The position numbers were made by a program, and so were the translations under genes. 64,000 nucleotides of DNA. Origin: Rhodococcus sp. OK302 (lineage in GTDB: Bacteria; Actinomycetota; Actinomycetes; Mycobacteriales; Mycobacteriaceae). The notes under the pieces were generated by a model that was given only the letters and a program-made list of their open reading frames with translations, did not search any database and was not told where the DNA came from. Where the stretch lies: the NCBI RefSeq assembly GCF_002245895.1, contig NZ_NPJZ01000001.1, positions 1,103,001-1,167,000 of the forward strand. Direction: 5' to 3'. Positions 32,503 through 41,327 of the stretch are shown piece by piece (position 1 is the stretch's first letter; each line of letters starts with the position of its first letter).

Positions 32503-33834
32503 ATGGCTGCCTCGAAGCGCTCTCAGTTGGAAGATCTGGCAACACAAGCCTGGATATTCGGATACCCACTGTTGATCGCGGCAGTTTCACGGGACGTGAT
32601 GACAGCGGTGTCGTCACCAACCGGCATGAAGGCCCCCGTCAATCAGTTCGCCTATGCGCGCACGACTCCCGACGCATCGTTCACAGACGTCGTCTCACCA
32701 AACGCCGATACGTTGTATTCGTCCGGGTGGCTCGATTTGACGACGGAACCGCAGGTCCTGACGTTGCCGGATTTCGGAACGAGGTACTGGCTGGCGCCTA
32801 TCCTCGATGCATGGAGTGACGTGTTCACCGTGCCGGGTTCGCGGACGGTGGGACGTACCGGCGGACCCTATGTAGTGGCCGGGCCGACGTGGAAAGGTGA
32901 AGTGCCCAAGGGCATGACGCTGCTCCGCTCACCGACGGTGATGAACTGGATCGTGGCGCGCTACGCAACTTCGGGCGGTACAGATCTCGCCGAAGTCCAC
33001 ACATTGCAAGATCAGACTCGGTTGACGCCGTTGTCGAAGTGGACGGGCAATCCGGAGGACTATTTGCCGCCGGAAGGTTCCGTCGATCCGACAATCGACA
33101 CGCACACGCCACCCGTCGACCAGGTTGCCGCAATGGACGGGCGAACGTTTTTCACCGCGCTCGACGCTCTGCTCGATGTCAACCCGCCGCGGCCCGAGGA
33201 TGCCGAGATCATGCATCTGTTGGGCGATATCGGAATCGGTTCGGGGCTTGCCTGGGATGTGCGGCCGGCGGAAGTTCGTGACGCTCTCGACCGAGCTGCG
33301 CGGTCAGGAATGAACGTCCTGCACACTATCGCCGCAGAATCCGAAAGCACGCCCAAAAACGGGTGGACGATGCACCGCGGCCTCGGGCATTACGGCACGC
33401 ACTACGAGCAGCGTGCCTTGATCGTGTGGCTGGGATTCGGCGCGAATCTCGACGCGGATGCCGTGTACCCGCATGCGACCACCGACATCGACGGCAATGC
33501 GCTGACGGGGGCGAAGAATTATGTGTTGCGCTTCGAGGAGGGCGAACTTCCTCCCGTCGAGGGATTCTGGTCTCTGACGATGATGAACGAGCGACAGTTC
33601 TTCGTAGACAATCCGATTGATCGCTACGTAATCGGTGACCGTAGTGACCTCGTGTATGAAGACGACGGTTCCCTGAACATCTACATTCAACACGAGTCCC
33701 CAGGCGCGGAGAAGGAGAACAACTGGTTACCCAGCCCCGCAGCCGGATTCAACGTATTCTTACGCCTGTATTGGCCCAAGGCTTCGGTGCTCTCGGGATC
33801 GTGGACTGCACCTGGTATTCGTCCGACGAACTGA
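32503..33834 (+). CDS. DUF1254/DUF1214 domain protein
   Basis: A 443-residue protein with the two-part structure of this widespread family: DUF1254 at about 35-165 (FAYARTTPDASFTDVVSPNADTLYSSGWLDL, GTRYWLAPILDAWSDVF) and DUF1214 at about 310-425 (NALTGAKNYVLRFEEGELP, FWSLTMMNERQFFVDN, INIYIQHESPG-type strand). Some relatives occur in lipid or steroid loci, but the reaction is unknown. No signal peptide is evident. It heads a rightward run with HdeD-like and AI-2E-like membrane genes, 16 bases before the next start. Confidence 0.88.
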   Translation: MAASKRSQLEDLATQAWIFGYPLLIAAVSRDVMTAVSSPTGMKAPVNQFAYARTTPDASFTDVVSPNADTLYSSGWLDLTTEPQVLTLPDFGTRYWLAPILDAWSDVFTVPGSRTVGRTGGPYVVAGPTWKGEVPKGMTLLRSPTVMNWIVARYATSGGTDLAEVHTLQDQTRLTPLSKWTGNPEDYLPPEGSVDPTIDTHTPPVDQVAAMDGRTFFTALDALLDVNPPRPEDAEIMHLLGDIGIGSGLAWDVRPAEVRDALDRAARSGMNVLHTIAAESESTPKNGWTMHRGLGHYGTHYEQRALIVWLGFGANLDADAVYPHATTDIDGNALTGAKNYVLRFEEGELPPVEGFWSLTMMNERQFFVDNPIDRYVIGDRSDLVYEDDGSLNIYIQHESPGAEKENNWLPSPAAGFNVFLRLYWPKASVLSGSWTAPGIRPTN

Positions 33835-33850
33835 TGCTCGGAGGCAACTG

Positions 33851-34423
33851 ATGGTCACGCAGAGCCCGTTCCTGGTGTACGGCAAAGAGATCTGGTGGAT
33901 GATCCTGATCCGTGGAATCTTCGGGATCGCTTTCGGAGTCATGGCATTGGTCTGGCCGGGAATCACGGTTGTCGCCTTGGTTTACCTGTTCGGTATCTAC
34001 TCCATCATCGACGGACTTGTCACCGTCATCAGGGCGGTCCGTGACCGGACCCATCTCAGCTCCTGGGGATGGTGGGTATTCGGCGGTGTCGTTTCAGTGG
34101 GCGCCGGTGTTGTTGCGTTGGTCTGGCCGGGGATCACTGCCCTGGTTCTGCTGTACATCATCGCGTTCTACGCCATTCTCTTCGGAATCATGGGCGTAGT
34201 AGGAGCTTTCAAACTCAAGGGACTGCCGGGTTCAAGCTGGGGATGGCTGATGGCTGCCTCGGTGCTCGCCGTGATTCTGGGAATCATCCTCCTGATCGTG
34301 CCGGGGGAAGGCATTCTCGGATTGATCTGGCTGGTGGGCTGGTACGCGATATTGTTCGGCATTTTGTTGATCGTGGGCGCAGTCCAGATTCGGAGCCGGG
34401 CAAAGGAAGCCGGTGTTCTCTAA
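33851..34423 (+). CDS. HdeD/DUF308 family membrane protein
   Basis: A 190-residue protein of six transmembrane helices arranged as three repeats, each with the motif (F/V)-G-x-x-x-L-(V/I)-W-P-G-I-T-(V/A)-(V/L) (two clear copies near residues 30-40 and 88-98). This repeat defines the HdeD/DUF308 family, which includes E. coli HdeD of acid resistance. It overlaps the next gene by 11 bases, so translation is coupled. Confidence 0.88.
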   Translation: MVTQSPFLVYGKEIWWMILIRGIFGIAFGVMALVWPGITVVALVYLFGIYSIIDGLVTVIRAVRDRTHLSSWGWWVFGGVVSVGAGVVALVWPGITALVLLYIIAFYAILFGIMGVVGAFKLKGLPGSSWGWLMAASVLAVILGIILLIVPGEGILGLIWLVGWYAILFGILLIVGAVQIRSRAKEAGVL

Positions 34424-35579
34424 GCGCCCGGCTGGGCCGGTCGTCGTTCCGACTGTTTCCGACAGTGGCCATTGGTCGATTCCTCGTGGCCTGATCGTGC
34501 TCCTCGGCGCCGCTGCGACGGTTGTTGCCGTGGCTGGAATGAAGTCCTTCAGCGGAATTCTGGGCCCGGTATTTTTGGCGCTGATGCTTACCATTGCCGT
34601 TCAGCCGATACAAGATTGGGCGCAGAAGCGCGGCTGGCCCAAGTGGATCGGCATGCTCGGGGCCTTGGTCACGGTGTATCTGATCCTGATCGGACTGGTT
34701 GCGTCGTTGGTCGTCTCGACGGCTCAGTTGGCGACAATTCTTCCCGAGTACTCCGACAAGATGGGCGAGTTGCTGAACCAAGCCCGAACTAGTCTGGCCG
34801 ACTTCGGAGTTGATACGCAGCAGATCCAAAATACAGTCAGCAGTGTCGATCTCACCAAGGTCCTGGCAGTTGTCGAGACCGCACTGCAGAGCTTGCTCGG
34901 TGTGCTCTCCGACCTCGTGTTCATTTTTGCGCTGCTGCTCTTCATGGCCTTCGACGGTATGAGTATCCGCTCCCGATTGGGCATACTGGCCGAGGTTCGA
35001 CCCGAAATCTCCTACGCTCTTTCTACTTTCGCATCGGGAACCCGCAAATACCTGGTGGTATCCACGGTCTTCGGGCTCATCGTCGCAGTCCTGGACGGCG
35101 GCGCACTGTGGTTGATGGGAATCCCGCTACCCGTCCTGTGGGCACTGCTCTCGTTCATCACCAACTACATTCCCAACATCGGTTTTGTCATCGGCGTCAT
35201 TCCGCCGGCGCTACTCGGACTGCTCCAAGGTGGTCCCTGGCTGATGTTGTGGGTGATCGTCGTCTACTCCGTCATCAACTTCGTCATCCAATCCATCATC
35301 CAGCCCAAATTTGTCGGTGACGCCGTCGGGATCTCCGTGACTATGACGTTCCTGTCGCTGGTCTTCTGGTCGTGGGTGTTGGGTGCCTTGGGCGCGCTCC
35401 TGGCCATACCGCTGTCGCTGCTGGTCAAGGCGGTGCTTCTCGATATCGACCCGACAACACGATGGGCCGACATCTTGATCAGTGGTCCTAAGGAAGTTCC
35501 CAAGGAAGTCCCAGCGGAAGTCCCCGAGGAGAGCCCCAAGGAAGGCCTCCCGGAAAGCCTCGAGAAGGATCTCCCGTAG
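34413..35579 (+). CDS. AI-2E family (UPF0118) transporter-like protein
   Basis: A 388-residue protein starting at GTG 34413 inside the end of the DUF308 gene. It has the family pattern of about eight helices with a large extracytoplasmic loop and the C-terminal core LLSFITNYIPNIGFVIGVIPPALLGLL. Family members include a TqsA-like AI-2 exporter and Na+/H+ antiporters; substrate unknown. Odd feature: the last 30 residues are repeats of K/A/P-E-V/S/G-P-type units (KEVPKEVPAEVPEESPKE), from slippage-prone DNA at 35489-35575. Confidence 0.85.
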   Translation: MFSKRPAGPVVVPTVSDSGHWSIPRGLIVLLGAAATVVAVAGMKSFSGILGPVFLALMLTIAVQPIQDWAQKRGWPKWIGMLGALVTVYLILIGLVASLVVSTAQLATILPEYSDKMGELLNQARTSLADFGVDTQQIQNTVSSVDLTKVLAVVETALQSLLGVLSDLVFIFALLLFMAFDGMSIRSRLGILAEVRPEISYALSTFASGTRKYLVVSTVFGLIVAVLDGGALWLMGIPLPVLWALLSFITNYIPNIGFVIGVIPPALLGLLQGGPWLMLWVIVVYSVINFVIQSIIQPKFVGDAVGISVTMTFLSLVFWSWVLGALGALLAIPLSLLVKAVLLDIDPTTRWADILISGPKEVPKEVPAEVPEESPKEGLPESLEKDLP

Positions 35580-35622
35580 CTCTCTCAGTATTTCTACAAG
35601 TTGTGCATCTATCGTCTCGGCC

Positions 35623-36993
35623 ATGAGCGCCGAGCACAGTACTGAACCAGCCCACAGCCAGCCGTCGTCGATGGGACGGAGACTGGCCGTGGGCGGGCTG
35701 GCAGCTGTGGTGTTGGGTGCGGTCGTCGGAACGGGCTGGGTGTGGTTCACCGGCGGTGAGAACAACTCGCGGACAGTCGCGATTGTGAATGCCGACGCCG
35801 GAACCATGCTCGACGGCAAAGAACTGCGCGCCGGTGACACACTGGTCGAGACATTGGGTAAGAGTGAAGATTTCGACTTCCAAGTCGTGGACAGTCCCGG
35901 CGGCAACTACTTTGCGACGTTGACCGTGCCGGAAGACTTCAGTGAGTCGGTGGCCTCGATGTTCGGTACCGACCCGAGGCAGGCGAGCGTCGATCTCGAA
36001 GTTCAGGGATCGGACAGTGCGAAATCGGCTGAACTTTCGCGTGCGGTGTCCGCCCAGGTCGGCGCGGACGGCATCAAAGGGCTGATGGCACAGACGTCGG
36101 CGGCCCGCCGCGCATTCGATCAAAACCTCACCACCGCACAGATGTTGGTGGCCGGAACAAGTGGGGCAGAGAAGTCGATCGACCAGGTCAAGGCCAGCGC
36201 AGACACGCTGCTGCCGTACTTGGAAACGGCGCGATCGGGAGCATTGGAGCTCAGTAGTGTTGCCAGTCAAGTCTCCGGTGTGGTGGATGAGGCGTCGGGC
36301 GCCGCAGAGGAATTGGCAACGCGTGCAGACTCGCTCGGTATGACCTTGGGAGAGGCGACGTCGTCGACCGCAGATTTGAAGGCCCGCATCGACTCGTTGC
36401 AGAACGCCTTGACCGGGCTTCCGGTTCCGCCGGACGTTACGACGCAACTCGCGGGTGTGAGTTCGGATCTCGGTGCTCTCAACGCGCAATTGAGTGCTGT
36501 CCCCGGCATGTTGGGCGGATCGGTCGGGCCGGATACCGCGCTGGGTGATCTGGTTCGCAATGCCGTCGGCCAATTGCAGGGTGCTAGCGACCAATTGAGC
36601 AGTGCCTCCGGGCAATTGAACGACGGACTGATCCCGATCGCGGATCAGGCGCCGCAGATGCTCGCCGGCGTGACGGATCAGATCACGCAGGGATTCGGGA
36701 CCCTGAAAAGTGTTGCCACCTCGTTGGTGACCGGACTCGACACCGCAAAGGCCGGACTGCCGGCAATGACAACTCCGCAGCAGGTCAAACTGACGTCGGT
36801 CCTGTCGGATCCGGTGGCGGTCAATCAGACGGCGACGACAACCGGTGGAACGGATTCCCGCACAATCGCTTTGATCTTCGGCACCATGACTGCGCTCCTG
36901 GGTGGCGCACTATTGATACAAACAGCGGCGCCCCTGGTACAGGAGCGCCGCCGCGTAGAGCATGAAGAACTAGTGCATGAAGATCGTGATTAG
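35623..36993 (+). CDS. YhgE/Pip-like membrane protein
   Basis: A 456-residue protein with ATG at 35623. A helix near the N-terminus ([21 protein letters not shown]) is followed by a YhgE/Pip-type extracytoplasmic start ([29 protein letters not shown]) and a long Ala/Ser/Leu/Gln-rich coiled-coil region (about 150-395) resembling the X-repeat stalk of phage-infection proteins. A single C-terminal helix and an acidic tail end it; the usual five-helix C-terminal domain is absent, so this is a short form. It lies 43 bases after the AI-2E gene. Its last 4 bases overlap sodA. Function unknown; YhgE relatives serve as phage receptors or secretion-linked proteins. Confidence 0.7.
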   Translation: MSAEHSTEPAHSQPSSMGRRLAVGGLAAVVLGAVVGTGWVWFTGGENNSRTVAIVNADAGTMLDGKELRAGDTLVETLGKSEDFDFQVVDSPGGNYFATLTVPEDFSESVASMFGTDPRQASVDLEVQGSDSAKSAELSRAVSAQVGADGIKGLMAQTSAARRAFDQNLTTAQMLVAGTSGAEKSIDQVKASADTLLPYLETARSGALELSSVASQVSGVVDEASGAAEELATRADSLGMTLGEATSSTADLKARIDSLQNALTGLPVPPDVTTQLAGVSSDLGALNAQLSAVPGMLGGSVGPDTALGDLVRNAVGQLQGASDQLSSASGQLNDGLIPIADQAPQMLAGVTDQITQGFGTLKSVATSLVTGLDTAKAGLPAMTTPQQVKLTSVLSDPVAVNQTATTTGGTDSRTIALIFGTMTALLGGALLIQTAAPLVQERRRVEHEELVHEDRD

Positions 36994-37613
36994 ACGATCA
37001 GACCTGCGGTCTGGGTACGAGCGCGCTCGAAGCGTGCCGTGACGTCGTTCCAGTTCACGATGTTCCAGAATGCCTTGACGTAGTCGCCCTTGACGTTCTG
37101 GTAGTCGAGGTAGAAAGCGTGCTCCCACATGTCCAGCATCAGCAGAGGCGTGAGGCCCATGGAGATGTTGCCCTGCTGATCGTAGAGCTGGACGATGACG
37201 AGGCGTGCGCCGATGGAATCCCACGCGAGGATGGACCAGCCGGAGCCCTGGATGGCGTTGGCGTTAGCGGAGAAGTGAGCGCGGAAGAGATCGAACGAAC
37301 CGAAGTTGTCCGCGATCGCTGCGGCGAGTTCGCCTTCGGGCTTGTCGCCACCGTCAGCGCTGAGGTTGTTCCAGAAAACGGTGTGGTTGGTGTGGCCACC
37401 GAGGTGGAACGCCAGGTTCTTCTCGAGCAGGTTGGCCTGCGCGGCGATGGTGTCGTTCTCACGAGCCTCGGCCAGCTTCTCGAGTGCAGCGTTGGCGCCG
37501 GCGACGTAAGCCGCGTGGTGCTTGTCGTGGTGCAGCTCCATGATCTTGCCCGAGATGTGCGGCTCGAGGGCTGCATAGTCGTAGGGGAGTTCCGGCAGCG
37601 TGTAAACAGACAC
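36990..37613 (-). CDS. sodA: Superoxide dismutase (Fe/Mn type)
   Basis: A 207-residue enzyme, the usual length. I start at GTG (complement of 37611-37613, [18 protein letters not shown]), preceded by AAGGGA; the longer open frame to 37922 is not coding. Metal ligands are visible: His28 (MELHHDKHH), His77 (HTNHTVFW), Asp161 and His165 ([11 protein letters not shown]). It converts superoxide to H2O2 and O2. No signal peptide, yet mycobacterial SodA is exported without one, so location is open. Iron versus manganese cannot be decided by eye. It converges on the YhgE-like gene with a 4-base overlap of ends. Confidence 0.95.
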   Translation of the reverse strand: MSVYTLPELPYDYAALEPHISGKIMELHHDKHHAAYVAGANAALEKLAEARENDTIAAQANLLEKNLAFHLGGHTNHTVFWNNLSADGGDKPEGELAAAIADNFGSFDLFRAHFSANANAIQGSGWSILAWDSIGARLVIVQLYDQQGNISMGLTPLLMLDMWEHAFYLDYQNVKGDYVKAFWNIVNWNDVTARFERARTQTAGLIV

Positions 37614-37837
37614 GAGGGTCCCTTCTTTGTGGGCTTGTGAGCCCGGCTTCTTTCGCGAATGCGGATGGATCATTCTTCGGGTATCCACCCAATAACATTC
37701 GTACACGGTCTGCAACAGTTCAGCGCAGGTAGTGTTCACCTTAAAATAAAGTTCGGGTAAACGAAAACTGTGTGATCTGAAGCAATCCGACACACGGAAA
37801 TTCGTCCAACCGGTGAACGGAACCTTAAACTTGCTCG

Positions 37838-39037
37838 ATGCCTGCACCAGTTTTTCTCCCGGAGTCATCGGAGGCGTCCCCGCCTCGGGTGAATCTTCCG
37901 GGCGCTGACCTGCTGCGCGCACTCGCTGTGGCGGCCGTTATCTACTCCCACATCTCGTTCTACGTCATCGACGACCTCGGGTCCGGCTGGTGGCTGATCG
38001 ACGTCGTCTACGGCGCTTTGATCGAACCGGCCCAGCTCAATCAGCACCTGTCGTTTGTCGGCGTTGCCACGTTCATGATGTTGACCGGTGCTCTGGTTAC
38101 ACGATCCGCGATCCGTGATCGCCCCGGAAAGTTTCTGACCAACAGACTGAGCCGACTTCTACCCGCTTTCTGGGTTGCCATCGCGATCGCCATTCTGCTG
38201 GTCCGCCTCGGCATCAACGGGATGTTCAGCGGGCAAGACGGAATTTCCAATACCGAAGCGCTGATGAGCTTCTTTCTCGGCGGATTCTTTCTCAAACCCG
38301 AAGTGGCTGTACTAGGCGTGACCTGGACATTGACTGTCCAATTTCTCTTCTACCTCGCCTGTGTCGCGGCTCGGCCGATTCTGCGGGTGAGGCCGATCAT
38401 CATGCCGCTCGGCGGAGCCGCACTGTGCTCGCTGGTTCTGCTGTACAACATCTACGCACCGATGCCGTACACGATTCCGATGCTGTCGAAGATCGCCGCG
38501 ACACTACCGGCGGTGTTCCTCGGCCAGATCATGTACCTCGCGTGGGCGCGGTTGGCGCCGGGCCGGTGGCTGATCGTCGCGGTTCTGGCGCAGATTCAGG
38601 TGATTCTCGTGGCCACCGAGTTCCGCGTCTACTGGGCCGGCGAGCATTACCTGTGGACCATCACCGTGGTGGCCGCCGCCGTCGTCCTGATCGGCCGCTA
38701 CGACGGTGCCCCGACGCGATGGGCTGCCGTGAAGTGGCTGTCGACGCGCAGCTACCTCATCTACCTCGTCCACACGTTGATCTTGTATCGCGTCGTCGAG
38801 AACACTGCCCCGACGGTGGGTCCGACGCTCGCCGTCGGACTCTTCCTCGTTGTCACCGGTGTTGTCGCCGAATTCGGATACCGATGGGTGGAACTGCCGG
38901 GAGCCCGGGCTGTGACAGCGTGGCGAGAGAAGCGATCACGCGTAGAATCCAAGAATGAGCTGGTACGACGACATCCTCGGGCGAGCGTCCGCAAAATCCA
39001 CACTGATCAGCCCGGAGGACGCACTACCCGGGCGTGA
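37838..39037 (+). CDS. Acyltransferase 3 family membrane protein
   Basis: A 399-residue polytopic protein with about ten helices. The N-terminal [22 protein letters not shown] contains the catalytic-type His of acyltransferase 3 proteins, and [34 protein letters not shown] carries the conserved Arg-x-x-R-L-x-P segment. These proteins move acyl groups onto sugars or lipids at the membrane. Its stop lies 83 bases inside the msrA gene, an unusually long same-strand overlap; the last 28 residues are hydrophilic and may be an extension after loss of an earlier stop. Confidence 0.85.
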   Translation: MPAPVFLPESSEASPPRVNLPGADLLRALAVAAVIYSHISFYVIDDLGSGWWLIDVVYGALIEPAQLNQHLSFVGVATFMMLTGALVTRSAIRDRPGKFLTNRLSRLLPAFWVAIAIAILLVRLGINGMFSGQDGISNTEALMSFFLGGFFLKPEVAVLGVTWTLTVQFLFYLACVAARPILRVRPIIMPLGGAALCSLVLLYNIYAPMPYTIPMLSKIAATLPAVFLGQIMYLAWARLAPGRWLIVAVLAQIQVILVATEFRVYWAGEHYLWTITVVAAAVVLIGRYDGAPTRWAAVKWLSTRSYLIYLVHTLILYRVVENTAPTVGPTLAVGLFLVVTGVVAEFGYRWVELPGARAVTAWREKRSRVESKNELVRRHPRASVRKIHTDQPGGRTTRA

Positions 39038-39668
39038 GACGGCGATGCCGGTGCCGGCCGCCCACTACGTCAACGGACATCCGCTCGTGCCGCCGTTTCC
39101 GGAAGGAATGCAGTCCGTCGTCGTCGGTATGGGTTGTTTCTGGGGTGCCGAGAAGGAGTTCTGGCAGCTTCCGGGCGTCTACAGCACTGCCGCGGGTTAT
39201 GCGGGTGGATTTACCCCCAACCCCACGTATGAGGAGACCTGCTCCGGGCGAACCGGTCACACCGAAGTAGTGCTGGTGGTTTTTGATCCGGCAGTCATCT
39301 CGTACGAGCAGATTCTGGCTCATTTCTGGGAGAACCACGATCCGACGCAGGGAATGCGTCAGGGCAACGACCAGGGCTCGCAATACCGATCCGCGATCTT
39401 CACGACGTCGGAGCAGCAGGAAAAGATTGCGCACGCGTCGGCCGTCGCTTTCGGTGAACGCTTGAAGGACGCCGGATATGGCGCGATTACGACCGAAATA
39501 GGCCCGCTCGGTAAATTCTTCTACGCCGAGGACTATCACCAGCAATATCTTGCAAAAAACCCCGGCGGATATTGCCCCGTACATGCCACCGGCGTCAGTT
39601 GCCCCGTCGGACTTCTGCGACAGGACCAGGTGCCGGCGCAGACCGATATTCTTCCACCTCAGAAATAG
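38955..39668 (+). CDS. msrA: Peptide methionine sulfoxide reductase A
   Basis: A 237-residue enzyme with the [16 protein letters not shown] catalytic motif, [35 protein letters not shown] and [17 protein letters not shown]. The first Cys is the nucleophile and the distal GYCP cysteine a likely resolving one. It reduces Met-S-sulfoxide using thioredoxin. About 40 residues precede the core, as in long actinobacterial MsrA. The start is inside the acyltransferase gene by 83 bases. Near sodA, it forms an oxidative-defence neighbourhood. Confidence 0.95.
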   Translation: MSWYDDILGRASAKSTLISPEDALPGRETAMPVPAAHYVNGHPLVPPFPEGMQSVVVGMGCFWGAEKEFWQLPGVYSTAAGYAGGFTPNPTYEETCSGRTGHTEVVLVVFDPAVISYEQILAHFWENHDPTQGMRQGNDQGSQYRSAIFTTSEQQEKIAHASAVAFGERLKDAGYGAITTEIGPLGKFFYAEDYHQQYLAKNPGGYCPVHATGVSCPVGLLRQDQVPAQTDILPPQK

Positions 39669-39773
39669 CCGGTGCCGGAGGACACATGTGATTTAGATCG
39701 TTAATACTTGCAACTAGGTTGAAATAAAGGGAATCTCGATACCAGAGTGTGTCGTCGAGAGAACTGAGCAATC

Positions 39774-40370
39774 ATGTCCGGTAGTACGCGAGCAACGGCG
39801 TCGCTGCTCCGACGCACCATTCATGTGGGTCACGATCCGATGGTCAGGCGAAGTGACCGCATCGAAGGATTCATGTCCTTCGGTCTGATCATCTTTGCAA
39901 TCTTGCTGCTCCCACTCGCTATCTGGGCGGGTAGCGCAACGGGGGCCAGCCAGAATGCGCTGCTCGCCGAGCAAGCAGTCCACATCCATGCCGTTACTGC
40001 CACGACGACGGGCGACTCGGCGGCATCAGACGTGGTCACTACTGATTACGTACCGTCGGCTGTAGAGAATGCGCCGGCGCAGTGGAACTGGAACGGCAGT
40101 GTCCACCGCGGCGACGTTACCGTCGACTCGTCCACTCCAGCCGGTTCACTCGTTGACATCTACGTCGATGACAACGGCGACAAAACCATTGCTCCACTGA
40201 CGCAGACGGCGGCCGACGTCGCTGCTGTTGTGACGGGGATATTCACCTGGCTCAGTGCGATGGCACTGCTGACCATCGGTTTCATGCTTGTACGAGTGTG
40301 GCTGGACCGCATCCGGGTGGCGCAGTGGGACCGGGATCTTCGTACGTTCCTCGACGAGAACGCACTGTAG
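39774..40370 (+). CDS. Rv1733c-like membrane protein
   Basis: A 198-residue protein with two transmembrane helices (about 35-57 and 152-176) around an extracytoplasmic loop. The RRTIHVGHDPMVRRSDRIEGF opening and the WNWNGSVHRGDVTVDSSTPAGSLVDIYVDDNGD loop match the mycobacterial Rv1733c family, a dormancy-regulon antigen. Function unknown. I looked for a DosR-type palindrome in the 105 bases upstream and did not see one. Confidence 0.8.
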   Translation: MSGSTRATASLLRRTIHVGHDPMVRRSDRIEGFMSFGLIIFAILLLPLAIWAGSATGASQNALLAEQAVHIHAVTATTTGDSAASDVVTTDYVPSAVENAPAQWNWNGSVHRGDVTVDSSTPAGSLVDIYVDDNGDKTIAPLTQTAADVAAVVTGIFTWLSAMALLTIGFMLVRVWLDRIRVAQWDRDLRTFLDENAL

Positions 40371-40392
40371 ACACCGGCCCCGATCGCCTCGG

Positions 40393-41322
40393 TCAGGCGA
40401 CGTGCGGCATGACCTCGGCGGCTACCAGTTCGAGATGATCAAGATCGCCGAGATCCAGAGTCTGCAGGTACACGCGCTCTGAACCGGCTTCGGCAAAAGT
40501 GCCGAGCTTGTCTACCAACTCGGACGGCGTTCCCGCCAAACCGTTTTCACGCAACTCGCCGACGTCCCGTCCGATAGCAGCGGCGCGCTTGGCAATTTCT
40601 GCCTCGTTGCGGCCACAGCACAGAACAAGAGCGTTGGAATACACCAGTTCGTTCGGATCGCGTTCGATATCGACACACGCCTGGCGGACGCGTGCAAACA
40701 CCTCTTTTGTCCCGTCGACAGACATGAACGGAATATTGAACTCATTCGCGAATCGAGCCGCCAAAGCCGGCGTCTTCTTCTTGCCGGTGCCGCCGATCAG
40801 AATGGGCGGGCCACCCGCCTGGCGGGGCTTCGGTAGTGCCGGAGAGTTCTTGATCTGTACGTGCTTACCGTCGTAATCGAATGTGTCACCGATGGGCGTG
40901 CGCCACAATCCGGTCACCACGTCGAGGGTTTCCTCGAGGAGTTCGAAACGATCGCGCAGCGAAGGGAACGGGATGCCGTACGCCTGATGCTCTTCCTCGT
41001 ACCAGCCCGCGCCGATGCCGAGGTCGACGCGGCCACCGCTCATCTCGTCTACCTGAGCAACGGAGATGGCGAGCGGGCCGGCATGACGGAACGTGGCCGA
41101 CGTGACCAACGTGCCGAGCCTGATCGTCGACGTCTCGCGGGCGATGCCGGCGAGAGTGATCCACGCGTCGGTCGGCCCGGGGAGGCCGTCGGAATTCATT
41201 GCCAGGTAGTGGTCGGAACGGAAGAACGCTCCGTACCCGAGTCGTTCGGCGCTCTGGGCGACTGTAAGAAGTTGTTCGTAGGTTGCACCTTGTTGGGGTT
41301 CGGTGAATATGCGCAGGTCCAT
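40393..41322 (-). CDS. LLM-class F420-dependent oxidoreductase
   Basis: A 309-residue TIM-barrel protein; start ATG complementary to 41320-41322 (MDLRIFTEPQQGATY). It has LTVAQSAERLGYGAFFRSDHYLAM, TSTIRLGTLVTSATFRHAGPLA and the SGGRVDLGIGAGWYEEEHQAYGIPFP signature of F420-using luciferase-like reductases. Reduced or oxidised F420 would carry hydride to an unknown substrate. It lies just 5 bases after the stop of the large membrane protein, and probably shares its transcript. Confidence 0.9.
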   Translation of the reverse strand: MDLRIFTEPQQGATYEQLLTVAQSAERLGYGAFFRSDHYLAMNSDGLPGPTDAWITLAGIARETSTIRLGTLVTSATFRHAGPLAISVAQVDEMSGGRVDLGIGAGWYEEEHQAYGIPFPSLRDRFELLEETLDVVTGLWRTPIGDTFDYDGKHVQIKNSPALPKPRQAGGPPILIGGTGKKKTPALAARFANEFNIPFMSVDGTKEVFARVRQACVDIERDPNELVYSNALVLCCGRNEAEIAKRAAAIGRDVGELRENGLAGTPSELVDKLGTFAEAGSERVYLQTLDLGDLDHLELVAAEVMPHVA

Positions 41323-41327
41323 GCGCC

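Noticed and set aside
37614..37837. AT-rich spacer upstream of sodA checked for a Fur- or IdeR-type box
   Set aside because: No sequence close enough to the consensus to report.
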